Source: Micromonospora sonchi (GTDB lineage Bacteria > Actinomycetota > Actinomycetes > Mycobacteriales > Micromonosporaceae). From it: 64,000 nucleotides of DNA. The notes under the pieces are model-generated. The model saw only the letters and a list, made by a program, of their open reading frames with translations. It had not been told where the DNA came from and ran no database searches. The stretch covers positions 124,001 through 188,000 of the forward strand of contig NZ_BMNB01000004.1 in the NCBI RefSeq assembly GCF_014646235.1. Direction: 5' to 3'. Of the stretch, positions 43,266 through 50,049 are shown piece by piece. Within the stretch, counting starts at the first letter, position 1; each line of letters opens with the position of its first letter. Both the position numbers and the translations under genes were made by a program.

Positions 43266-44360
43266 TCAGCCGCGGACCGCTGCCATCGCCTCGGCCAGCC
43301 GCCGGACACCCTCGTCGATCCGGTCGGCGGTCACCGCCGAGTACGCCAGCCGGAGCGCATGCCGCCCACCGTCGATGACGAAGTCACTGCCCTTGACGAC
43401 CGCGACGCCGCGCTCGGCCGCCGCCGGGGCGAGCTTGTCGACCTCGACGTCCTCGGGCAGCTCGACCCAGAGGAAGTAGCCACCGTCGGGCTCCACGAAC
43501 TGCGCCTCGGGAATGTGCCGGCGCAGCGACTCGGCGAGCACCCGGGCCCGCTCCCCGAGGGCCGCCCGGACCGTCTCGATCGACCGCTCGATGTCCCCCG
43601 ACACGCAGAACTGGTGCACGATCGCCTCCGAGACCATGCCCGGGGAGATGTAGAGGCTGGTGGCCTTCTTCGCGATGTCGGCGATCAGGTCCGCCGGGCC
43701 CACCAGGTAGCCCACCCGCACTCCGGGGCAGACCGTCTTGGTGAAGCTGGAGGCGTGCACCACGACGTTGCGGGTGTCCATCGACAGCATCGACGGCAGC
43801 GGCTCGCCGCGGAACCGGATGTCGGCGTACGGGTCGTCCTCGAAGATCGTGAAGCCGTACTCGGCGGCGAGGTCGAGCAGCTCGCGACGCTTCTCCAGGG
43901 ACAGCGTGACACCGGCCGGGTTCTGGTAGTTCGGGATGATGTGCGCCAGCCGGGGCCGCACCCCGGACTCCAGCAGCTTGCGCAGTGCGACGGTGTCCAG
44001 GCCGTCCGGCTCGACGGCCACGCTGTGCAGGTCGGCGCCGGCCCGCTGGAGGTTGAGCAGGGTGCGGTCGTAGGTCGGCCGCTCCACCACCACCGCGTCA
44101 CCGGGCCGGACCAGGTGGTCGAAGAGGAAGGCGTCGGCCTGCAACGAACCGTTTGTGATCAACACCTGGTCCGCCTCGACCCCGTGCTTCTCGGCGATCC
44201 ACCTGCGTAGCGGAAGGTAGCCGACCGAGGTGCCGTACGCGGTCACCCCGGCAGGGTCGGCGTCGAAAGCGCGGACGGCGGCGGCCTTGAGTCCCTCGAC
44301 ATCGACGATGTCCAGCGAGGGGGCCCCACGGGCAAAGGAGATCAGCTGCTCGGCGGTCAT
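43266..44360 (-). CDS. PLP-dependent aminotransferase (LysN/2-aminoadipate type)
   Basis: The 364-residue fold-type I aminotransferase has the PLP Lys208 in 'SSFTKTVCPGVRVGYLVG', the Asp of 'IFEDDPYADIRF' near 173-183, Tyr98 in 'RPTYDRT', and the 'NYQNPAGVTLS' block near 144-154. These match the MocR-related aminotransferase group that includes 2-aminoadipate and aromatic aminotransferases. No N-terminal GntR domain is present, so it is the enzyme rather than a regulator. Substrate specificity cannot be read from sequence. It is divergent from the NUDIX gene at 44472. Confidence 0.92.
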   Translation of the reverse strand: MTAEQLISFARGAPSLDIVDVEGLKAAAVRAFDADPAGVTAYGTSVGYLPLRRWIAEKHGVEADQVLITNGSLQADAFLFDHLVRPGDAVVVERPTYDRTLLNLQRAGADLHSVAVEPDGLDTVALRKLLESGVRPRLAHIIPNYQNPAGVTLSLEKRRELLDLAAEYGFTIFEDDPYADIRFRGEPLPSMLSMDTRNVVVHASSFTKTVCPGVRVGYLVGPADLIADIAKKATSLYISPGMVSEAIVHQFCVSGDIERSIETVRAALGERARVLAESLRRHIPEAQFVEPDGGYFLWVELPEDVEVDKLAPAAAERGVAVVKGSDFVIDGGRHALRLAYSAVTADRIDEGVRRLAEAMAAVRG

Positions 44361-44471
44361 GGCTGTTCAGCGTACGGGCGATGGCGGGGCGTACGCGGAA
44401 GGCATGGCGATGTCCGCATCCTGAGCCACCGGGACGGGTGAACCCCGGTGCGCGGCGGCTACTGTCTCGGG

Positions 44472-44921
44472 ATGTCCACCGAGCCGCTGCGCTGCGCCGG
44501 AGCGCTGATCGTCGACCCCGAGGAACGCCTCTTCTTCCAGCGCCGTTCCCCGCACCGGCGCCTTTTCCCCAACTGCTGGGACATCGTCGGCGGGCACCTC
44601 GAACCAGGCGAGACCGTCGAGGAGGCCCTGCGCCGGGAGGTCACCGAGGAGACCGGCTGGCGGGTGTCGGAGATCCTCTGCGAGGTCGGCGAGTACCACT
44701 ACGTCGGCGACGACGGCCTGGCCCGGATCGAGACCGACTGGCTGGTCCGGGTCGACGGTGACCTGGCCGCGCCCGTGCTGGAGGCGGGGAAGCACACCGA
44801 GTACCGCTGGCTCGGCCCCGACGACCTCGACCTGCTCGACGAGCACCGCGACGTCAACGACGGTCTGATCCGGCAGATCGCGGAGCAGGCCTTCACCGTG
44901 CTGAGGTCGACCGGTTCGTGA
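44472..44921 (+). CDS. NUDIX hydrolase
   Basis: The 149-residue protein carries the NUDIX box 'GGHLEPGETVEEALRREVTEETGW', with all consensus Gly, Glu and Arg positions filled. The preceding 'RLFPNCWDIVGGHLEPG' resembles MutT/8-oxo-dGTPase and ADP-ribose pyrophosphatase relatives. The start at 44472 (ATG) fits the family length; the upstream in-frame ATG at 44448 is less likely. It lies just ahead of the nucleotidyltransferase operon but 165 bp away, so it may be a separate unit. Confidence 0.88.
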   Translation: MSTEPLRCAGALIVDPEERLFFQRRSPHRRLFPNCWDIVGGHLEPGETVEEALRREVTEETGWRVSEILCEVGEYHYVGDDGLARIETDWLVRVDGDLAAPVLEAGKHTEYRWLGPDDLDLLDEHRDVNDGLIRQIAEQAFTVLRSTGS

Positions 44922-45086
44922 GCGCCTCGGTGCAGCGGGCTCGCGCCGTCGACGGGGCGACACCGTCGGGTCCGCCCCCGCACCGGCAGCACGCTGCGCT
45001 GCTGGCCGGCTGACCGGCGGCAGCCGCGTCACGGGCGGCGCTATCCTCCTTCGGTGGATGCTCCGAGAACAGGAACCGATGTCGGC

Positions 45087-45818
45087 ATGGTTGGAATGGT
45101 GCTGGCGGCCGGAGCCGGCCGTCGACTGCGCCCGTACACCGACACCCTGCCCAAGGCGTTGGTGCCGGTGGACGGCGAGATCACCATCCTCGACATCGCA
45201 TTGCGCAACTTCGCCGAGGTAGGGCTCACCGACGTGGTGGTGGTGGTCGGCTACGCCGCGGACGCCGTCCGCGAGCGCCAGGACGACCTGGAGCAGAAGT
45301 ACGGCGTCACGCTCACCCTCGTGCACAACGACAAGGCCGAGGAGTGGAACAACGCGTACTCCCTCTGGCTGGCCCGCGACTGGTTCGCCCGCGGGGTACT
45401 GCTGGTCAACGGGGACACCGTGCACCCGGTCAGCGTGGAGAAGACCCTGCTGGCCGAGCGCGGTCCCGGCGTCCTGCTGGCGATCGACACCATCAAGCCG
45501 CTGGCCGAGGAGGAGATGAAGACCACCTTCGACGCCGCCGGCCAGCTCACCCGGATCACCAAGCTGATGGACCCGGGCGAGGCGTACGGCGAATACATCG
45601 GGGCGACACTGATCGAGCCGCACGTCGCCGACGCCCTCGCCGACGCGCTGGAGGCGACCTGGCGGCGCGACCCGGACCTCTACTACGAGGACGGGTACCA
45701 GGAGTTCGCCGACCGTGGTGGCGAGGTGCGGCCCGCCCCGATCGGTGACGTCGCCTGGGTGGAGGTCGACAACCACGACGACCTGGTCCGGGCGCGGGAG
45801 ATCGCATGCCGCTACTAG
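45087..45818 (+). CDS. sugar/polyol-phosphate nucleotidyltransferase
   Basis: The 243-residue protein is a GT-A-type nucleotidyltransferase. The N-terminal 'MVLAAGAGRRLRPYTDTLPK' holds the NTP-binding loop and catalytic Lys, and 'LLVNGDTVHP' near 107-116 the metal Asp. It probably makes a CDP- or NDP-activated polyol or sugar. The stop overlaps the dehydrogenase gene start by 13 bp, and that gene in turn overlaps the CDP-alcohol phosphotransferase gene, so all three are one operon. The pattern recalls inositol-1-phosphate cytidylyltransferase systems. ATG 45087 is favoured, with GTG 45054 as an alternative. Confidence 0.85.
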   Translation: MVGMVLAAGAGRRLRPYTDTLPKALVPVDGEITILDIALRNFAEVGLTDVVVVVGYAADAVRERQDDLEQKYGVTLTLVHNDKAEEWNNAYSLWLARDWFARGVLLVNGDTVHPVSVEKTLLAERGPGVLLAIDTIKPLAEEEMKTTFDAAGQLTRITKLMDPGEAYGEYIGATLIEPHVADALADALEATWRRDPDLYYEDGYQEFADRGGEVRPAPIGDVAWVEVDNHDDLVRAREIACRY

Positions 45819-46873
45819 CGCGTACGGTCACGACCCCGCTGTCGATCGAGGTCCGCCGGGGTGCGGTCGCCGACCTCGGTGCCCTGCTGGCCGACCGGCG
45901 GATCTCCGGCGGCGGCGACGTGGCGGTGGTGGTCGGCCCAGGGCAGGGCGAGAAGGTCGTCGAGCTGTGCCTGCCGTCACTCGGGTCGGCCGACGTGTTC
46001 ACCGTCGCCGGCGGCAGCGTCGACTCCGCCAACGAGTTGGGCGACAAGCTTCGGCGCCGGCACTACGACGCGGTCATCGGCATCGGCGGCGGAAAGACCA
46101 TCGACACCGCCAAGTACGCCGCCACCCGGTACGGCATCCCGATGGTCACCGTGGCGACCAGCCTCGCCAACGACGGCATCGCCTCCCCGGTGGCGTCCCT
46201 GACCCACGAGGGCGGCAAGGGCTCGTACGGCGTGCACATCCCGATCGCCGTCCTGGTCGACCTGGATTTCGTCGAGAACGGACCGGACCGACAGACCCAG
46301 GCCGGCATCGGCGACGCGGTGAGCAACCTGAGCGCCTGCGCCGACTGGGAACTGGCCCATCGGGTACGCGGCGAGCCGATCGACGGGCTCGCCGTGACCC
46401 TGGCCCGGACCGGGGCGGAGGCGCTGGTCAACCACCCGGGCAAGATCACCGACGACGCGTTCCTCACCACGCTGGCCGAGGCGCTGATCCTGGGCGGCAT
46501 CTCGATGTCGATCTGCGGCTCCAGTCGGCCGGCCAGCGGCGGCGACCACGAGATCTCGCACGCCATCGACCACCTGTTCCCGGGCACCGGCTCGCACGGG
46601 GAGCAGGTCGGCCTCGGCGCGCTGTTCTGCACCTTCCTCCGTGGCGACCGGGAACGGTTCGGCCAGCTCGCCCGCTGTCTGCACCGACACGGCCTGGCCA
46701 CCCGGCCGGGCGACCTCGGGCTCACCGACGAGCAGTTCGTCGAGGCGGTGGCCTTCGCGCCGAACACGCGCCCGGACCGCTACACCATCCTCGAACACCT
46801 CGCGTTGCCCGCTGACGCCCTTCGTACCCGGCTGGGAGACTACGTTGACGCCCTCCGTGAGCACCTTGGCTGA
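45806..46873 (+). CDS. iron-containing alcohol dehydrogenase, glycerol-1-phosphate dehydrogenase-like
   Basis: The 355-residue protein belongs to the iron-dependent alcohol dehydrogenase superfamily, nearest to the EgsA/AraM glycerol-1-phosphate dehydrogenases. 'GIGGGKTIDTAKYAA' near 92-106 binds NAD(P), 'TSLANDGIASPVASL' near 117-131 is typical of G1PDH, and 'SGGDHEISHAIDHL...GTGSHGEQVGLG' near 238-265 supplies the metal ligands Asp and two His. G1PDH makes the sn-glycerol-1-phosphate backbone of archaeal lipids; bacterial members make related polyol phosphates. The gene overlaps its neighbours on both sides. Confidence 0.87.
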   Translation: MPLLARTVTTPLSIEVRRGAVADLGALLADRRISGGGDVAVVVGPGQGEKVVELCLPSLGSADVFTVAGGSVDSANELGDKLRRRHYDAVIGIGGGKTIDTAKYAATRYGIPMVTVATSLANDGIASPVASLTHEGGKGSYGVHIPIAVLVDLDFVENGPDRQTQAGIGDAVSNLSACADWELAHRVRGEPIDGLAVTLARTGAEALVNHPGKITDDAFLTTLAEALILGGISMSICGSSRPASGGDHEISHAIDHLFPGTGSHGEQVGLGALFCTFLRGDRERFGQLARCLHRHGLATRPGDLGLTDEQFVEAVAFAPNTRPDRYTILEHLALPADALRTRLGDYVDALREHLG

Positions 46874-47573
46874 CCCGTCCCGCCCCACGGTCGCCGACTT
46901 CCACCGGGTCAATCGGGGCGGCGGCCTGTTCAGCGAGTCGGTCAGCCAGTGGATCGGCGCGGTCTTCGCGCTGGTCGCCCAGCGACTCGGGCTGCGCCCG
47001 ACCGCGCTGACCATCACCAACCTGGTGCTCGGGCTGGCCGCCTCGGTCACCGTGGTCGCCCTCGCCGGCCCGGTCGCCGCCGGGGACGTACCGGCCTGGG
47101 TGGTCGGCCTGGCCGCCCTGGTCGGCTGGCAGATCGCGTACGCCCTGGACTGCGCCGACGGTCAGCTGGCCCGGGTGACCGGCCAGGGCAGCGCGGCCGG
47201 CGCCCGGGTCGACGTGCTCTGCGACGTGGCCGCCCAGATCGCCCTGGTCGCCGCCCTGTCCGCGGTGGCGGTGGCACAGCGTCCGTCGACCCCGACCTGG
47301 CTGGTGGCCACCTTCGCCGGCACCTGGATGGTCAACCTGGTCACCTCGGTGATGCAGTCCGGCCCCAACGCGGCCAGCATGGTCACCTCGACCAGCCTCC
47401 CCGTACGCCTGATCAAGCTGATCCGCGACTACGGCGCCGTCATCTTCGTCGCCGCCCTGGTCCTGGCCCTCGCGCCGGCCCTCGTGTTCTGGGTGATCGT
47501 GGCGTTCACCGTGGTCAACGGCGGCTTCCTGCTGGCCAGCATCGCCTTCTCCGCCCGCGCCAGCCTCCGCTGA
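46845..47573 (+). CDS. CDP-alcohol phosphatidyltransferase family protein
   Basis: The 242-residue integral membrane protein has about six hydrophobic segments and the CDP-alcohol phosphotransferase signature DGx2ARx8Gx3Dx3D: Asp-Gly-Gln-Leu-Ala-Arg, then Gly, Asp and Asp at the required spacing (within about residues 105-130). It transfers a phosphoalcohol from a CDP-activated donor. TTG 46845 is chosen as start because GGGAG lies six bases upstream; GTG 46857 has no such site. It overlaps the dehydrogenase gene by 29 bp. Together the three enzymes could reduce, activate and transfer a polyol phosphate onto a lipid or a second alcohol. Confidence 0.88.
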   Translation: MTPSVSTLADPSRPTVADFHRVNRGGGLFSESVSQWIGAVFALVAQRLGLRPTALTITNLVLGLAASVTVVALAGPVAAGDVPAWVVGLAALVGWQIAYALDCADGQLARVTGQGSAAGARVDVLCDVAAQIALVAALSAVAVAQRPSTPTWLVATFAGTWMVNLVTSVMQSGPNAASMVTSTSLPVRLIKLIRDYGAVIFVAALVLALAPALVFWVIVAFTVVNGGFLLASIAFSARASLR

Positions 47574-47597
47574 ATTGCACCCCGCACCCCCGCCCCG

Positions 47598-47656
47598 TTG
47601 ATCATGAGGTTAGCGGCAGTTGAGGAGATCGACTTCGCCGCTAACCTCATGATCAA
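47598..47656. repeat. 59-bp palindromic repeat (copy 3 of 4)
   Basis: Left arm TTGATCATGAGGTTAGCGGC (47598-47617) and exact complement (47637-47656) flank a 19-base centre nearly identical to copy 2. It lies between the lipid operon and the convergent DUF397 gene, at the left edge of the restriction-modification island. Confidence 0.92.
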
Positions 47657-47716
47657 CCAAGTTCGGCTCCCGCCTGGTGGGCGGGTGGTTCAGGGGTGCC
47701 GCCGCCTCGATCGCTC

Positions 47717-47761
47717 AAAGAGAGAAAATGCCTCGACTCCCGAGGTGGGAGTCGGGGCACT
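47717..47761 (-). terminator. intrinsic terminator of the DUF397 transcript
   Basis: On the minus strand a stem of GTGCCCCGACTCCC pairs with GGGAGTCGAGGCAT around ACCTC and is followed by TTTTCTCTCTTT. It starts 16 bases after the DUF397 stop. This is the clearest classical terminator in the window. Confidence 0.85.
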
Positions 47762-47776
47762 TCACGGGAGGTAGCG

Positions 47777-47953
47777 CTAGTTGCTCTTGAGGGAGTCGAC
47801 GAACCTGCGCCAGTCCTGGGCGTCGAAGGCCAGCGCGGGACCAGTCTTGTCCTTGCTGTCCCGAACGGCGACAACGCCGGGGATGTTGTCCGCAACCTCG
47901 ACGCACTGGCCGTTGCTCTGGCTCTTGCTGCTCTTGCGCCACTTCGGCTCCAC
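47777..47953 (-). CDS. DUF397-domain protein
   Basis: This 58-residue protein begins 'VEPKWRKSSKSQSNGQCVEV' and continues 'GVVAVRDSKDKTGPALAFDAQDWRRFVDSLK', the full DUF397 consensus (W.KSS.S....CVEVA......VRDSK...GP.L.F....W..F). The GTG start at 47953 has AGGAGGGG seven bases upstream. It lies 17 bases after the XRE/DUF5753 gene on the same strand. Such regulator-DUF397 pairs are widespread in actinobacteria; some are linked to morphological control, some act like toxin-antitoxin or sigma-regulatory modules. Its partner here is next to a restriction-modification operon. Confidence 0.92.
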   Translation of the reverse strand: MEPKWRKSSKSQSNGQCVEVADNIPGVVAVRDSKDKTGPALAFDAQDWRRFVDSLKSN

Positions 47954-47970
47954 GGCCGCCCCTCCTTCTG

Positions 47971-48828
47971 CTACGTCAGGCTCCTGGCCACGTCGGCGAT
48001 CAGCTGACGAGACTTCGTTGAGCTGAGGGCCGAGCTGTGCAGGTGTGTATACGCCAGGGTAACCCTCCGCATGTCCTCTTCACGCTCCAGATACACGTCA
48101 CCGGCGAAGCTCTCGACGTAGGCGACCGGGGTGTGAACGGCTTCCGGGAACTCCAGGATGGCGACCGAGCCGAGCATCCCCGGGTGGGCTCCCTCGCTGT
48201 AGGGCAAGACCTGTATGTCGATGTTGTCGCGCTTGCTCATCTCGACCAGGTGAAGGAGTTGCTCCCGTAGCACCTCCCGTCCGCCTACCTCACGGTGGAG
48301 TGCGCTTTCGTCAATGATCGTCCAGAGATTGAGCAGTGGCTCCTCGGTGAGGCACGCCTGTCGCGCCATCCGCACCTGGAGCCGCTTCTCTCGCTCGGCT
48401 GCCGCCTCGGTCATCCGCTGTTGATCGAAGATGGCTCGGGCGTACCGCTCGGTCTGGAGTAGGCCCGGCACGGCGGCCAGTTCGAAGTTCCGCACCGCCG
48501 TCGCGGCGGACTCCAGCCCGATATACACGCTGTACGGGTTTGGAAGTTGGCCGAACTTCGCCCACCAGCCCCGCTCCTTGCCTTGGCGCTGGAGGTCCAG
48601 CGTAGTCTGCCGGACCCGGTCGTCGTCGACTCCGTACCGCGTCAGCATCACGATCACGTCGGCCCGGCTGACGCCGACGTCGCCGGACTCGATCTTGTAG
48701 ACCTTGGATTCCGAGCAACCCAGCTCTGCCGCGATCTCCTTGTGTGAAACGCCGGCTGCCTCGCGGAGCCTGTGCAACTCCCGGCCGAGCTGCCATCGCG
48801 CGATCGTCGGGCCGCTTGCCCTCGCCAC
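47971..48828 (-). CDS. XRE HTH regulator with DUF5753 domain
   Basis: The 285-residue protein has an XRE HTH (about 12-65: 'LGRELHRLREAAGVSHKEIAAELGCSESKVYKIESG') and a C-terminal DUF5753 domain (about 95-280: 'AVPGLLQTERYARAI', 'LLHLVEMSKRDNIDIQVLPYSEGAH', 'VAYVESFAGDVYLE'). Start GTG 48828 is chosen because GGAGG lies five bases upstream; the longer ORF reads back through the operator. A perfect 21-bp palindrome (48910-48930) and a 6-bp dyad lie upstream and are probable operators. It is divergent from the restriction-modification operon and could control it. Confidence 0.92.
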   Translation of the reverse strand: MARASGPTIARWQLGRELHRLREAAGVSHKEIAAELGCSESKVYKIESGDVGVSRADVIVMLTRYGVDDDRVRQTTLDLQRQGKERGWWAKFGQLPNPYSVYIGLESAATAVRNFELAAVPGLLQTERYARAIFDQQRMTEAAAEREKRLQVRMARQACLTEEPLLNLWTIIDESALHREVGGREVLREQLLHLVEMSKRDNIDIQVLPYSEGAHPGMLGSVAILEFPEAVHTPVAYVESFAGDVYLEREEDMRRVTLAYTHLHSSALSSTKSRQLIADVARSLT

Positions 48829-48846
48829 GTCTACCTCCAGGGTCGT

Positions 48847-48863
48847 GAACACCGCCAGTGTTC
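48847..48863. promoter_or_regulatory. dyad upstream of XRE/DUF5753 gene
   Basis: GAACAC (48847-48852) and GTGTTC (48858-48863) form perfect arms around CGCCA, 18 bp upstream of the regulator's GTG. It could be an autoregulatory half-site or lie in the 5' leader. Confidence 0.4.
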
Positions 48864-48909
48864 TCCTCTCCACCTCCGAGATCAAGGTGCGCGCAGCGAA
48901 GTGCAATCG

Positions 48910-48930
48910 TCCATGGAAACTTTCCATGGA
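48910..48930. promoter_or_regulatory. perfect 21-bp palindrome, probable operator
   Basis: TCCATGGAAA (48910-48919) and TTTCCATGGA (48921-48930) are exact arms around a single C. It lies midway between the divergent XRE regulator and the operon leading to hsdM, so it is the best candidate for regulator binding in the island. Confidence 0.7.
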
Positions 48931-48995
48931 ACTCTAGACTTCTCGGATAACTCTTGTCACTCTCTGTTTGGAAGCTGCCACGTTCGGGAGGCTCG

Positions 48996-49217
48996 ATGGC
49001 TCGGCACGCGAAAAACCCGATGCACCTCGGTCTGCTGCGGAAGCTCTGTCCACTCAAGCGCCTTCGAGCGAGCCCACTCGACCGCCTCGGTCCGGCAACG
49101 ATCTATCCGGAGCGGGCAGGGGTATACCGGGCCATAGGCGCGGCACAGGCGGCCTACCTGCCGGAACGGCCGTTGCTGACCCGCGCTGGGGACTACCGGG
49201 CGGGATGCTGGTCGTGA
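48996..49217 (+). CDS. hypothetical small protein, first gene of R-M operon
   Basis: This 73-residue basic protein begins 'MARHAKNPMHLGLLRKLC'. ATG 48996 has GGGAGG four bases upstream, strong evidence that it is translated. No known domain is seen. Its stop overlaps the next start (GTGA), so it heads a chain of coupled small genes ending in hsdM. It may be a leader or accessory protein of the island; no function is inferred. Confidence 0.65.
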   Translation: MARHAKNPMHLGLLRKLCPLKRLRASPLDRLGPATIYPERAGVYRAIGAAQAAYLPERPLLTRAGDYRAGCWS

Positions 49218-49375
49218 CGGCACGGCGAACGCCCCACCTGATCAAGCACGCCTGGTACGTCCTCGAATACCACCGGCATCACCGCTGCGAGCGCTGCACG
49301 GCCAGTGGCTGGTGCCCTGAGGCTCACATCGCGCGCACCCGGATCACGGCATGGCATCGGTTCCGACAGAGGTAG
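49214..49375 (+). CDS. hypothetical 53-residue protein with Cys/His cluster
   Basis: The ORF starts at GTG 49214, overlapping the previous stop, or at ATG 49205. The product is rich in His and Arg and holds a small Cys cluster (C-x2-C-x5-C flanked by His), suggesting a zinc knuckle. The end overlaps the next gene by 25 bp. Coding status rests on overlapping starts and this pattern. Confidence 0.55.
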   Translation: MTARRTPHLIKHAWYVLEYHRHHRCERCTASGWCPEAHIARTRITAWHRFRQR

Positions 49376-49704
49376 CCGGGCTCAGGGCCGGCGACCTCAT
49401 TCACCTCACCCGAGCCGCCAGCGTCCAGTTCCGTACGCCGATCATGTTTCGCCTCATCCGGGTTCTCGACCGGCCGACGTACCACGGGTGGGTCTGGCTC
49501 GACGGATACGAGTTGGACAAGAAGGGCGACGCGGTCACCCGCCGAGAAGTCTTCGTCCAGCACGCCGGAATCCAGAAGCTCAATCCACCGGCTCCTGCTC
49601 CCCGGCGAGGTGGTCGTCAACCTGCCGACTCAAGGCAGCAGGGCAGGTCGGCTACGGATGCGCGGCGAGCTGGCAATCCATCCACACATCCTCACCGGAG
49701 GTAG
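49351..49704 (+). CDS. hypothetical protein
   Basis: The 117-residue product has a compact N-terminal part with beta-like strands ('GDLIHLTRAASVQFR', 'MFRLIRVLDRPTYHGWVWLDGYELD', 'REVFVQHAGIQKL') up to about residue 78, then a basic, Pro/Arg/Gln-rich tail that may be disordered. It overlaps the preceding gene and is followed closely by the next. No family is recognised. Confidence 0.6.
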   Translation: MASVPTEVAGLRAGDLIHLTRAASVQFRTPIMFRLIRVLDRPTYHGWVWLDGYELDKKGDAVTRREVFVQHAGIQKLNPPAPAPRRGGRQPADSRQQGRSATDARRAGNPSTHPHRR

Positions 49705-49710
49705 ATCATC

Positions 49711-50049
49711 ATGTCGGAGCCACCCACGCAGGCGAACCCCATCGACTGGGAATCCACCCAACGGCTTCCCGCGCCGCCTCCCGACAACGCGACCCGGGCC
49801 TGGGTCGGCGACCTGGTCCACGACGAGGACGCCGCTCAGCCGGGCATCGTCACCGACGTCCTCAGCGAGACGATCTGGGTGCTGCGACCAGAGGTCGGCT
49901 CCGGAAAATGGGTCTGCATGAATCCCGAGCGGCTGACCGTCATCACTCCCCGGGCAGAGCGGGTCGGCAAGCCCGCGCCACTTGATCATGACAGGGGCAT
50001 ACCCTGTGAAGCCAAGTCTGACGCGACGCCATGGGGACGAGGCACGTGA
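49711..50049 (+). CDS. hypothetical protein overlapping hsdM start
   Basis: The 112-residue acidic protein contains 'AWVGDLVHDEDAAQPGIVTDVLSETIWVLRPE', which looks like a small beta-barrel with alternating hydrophobics. GGAGG lies about 12 bases upstream of the ATG at 49711. Its TGA overlaps the hsdM GTG (GTGA at 50046-50049), tying its translation to the methyltransferase. No family is recognised. Confidence 0.6.
   Translation: MSEPPTQANPIDWESTQRLPAPPPDNATRAWVGDLVHDEDAAQPGIVTDVLSETIWVLRPEVGSGKWVCMNPERLTVITPRAERVGKPAPLDHDRGIPCEAKSDATPWGRGT

Noticed and set aside
43266..44360. GntR/MocR regulator
   Set aside because: The protein resembles the MocR aminotransferase domain but has no N-terminal winged-helix region, so it was called as an enzyme.
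47653..47895. 80-codon minus-strand ORF overlapping the DUF397 gene
   Set aside because: The DUF397 frame has the family consensus and a good ribosome binding site; this frame runs through the terminator.
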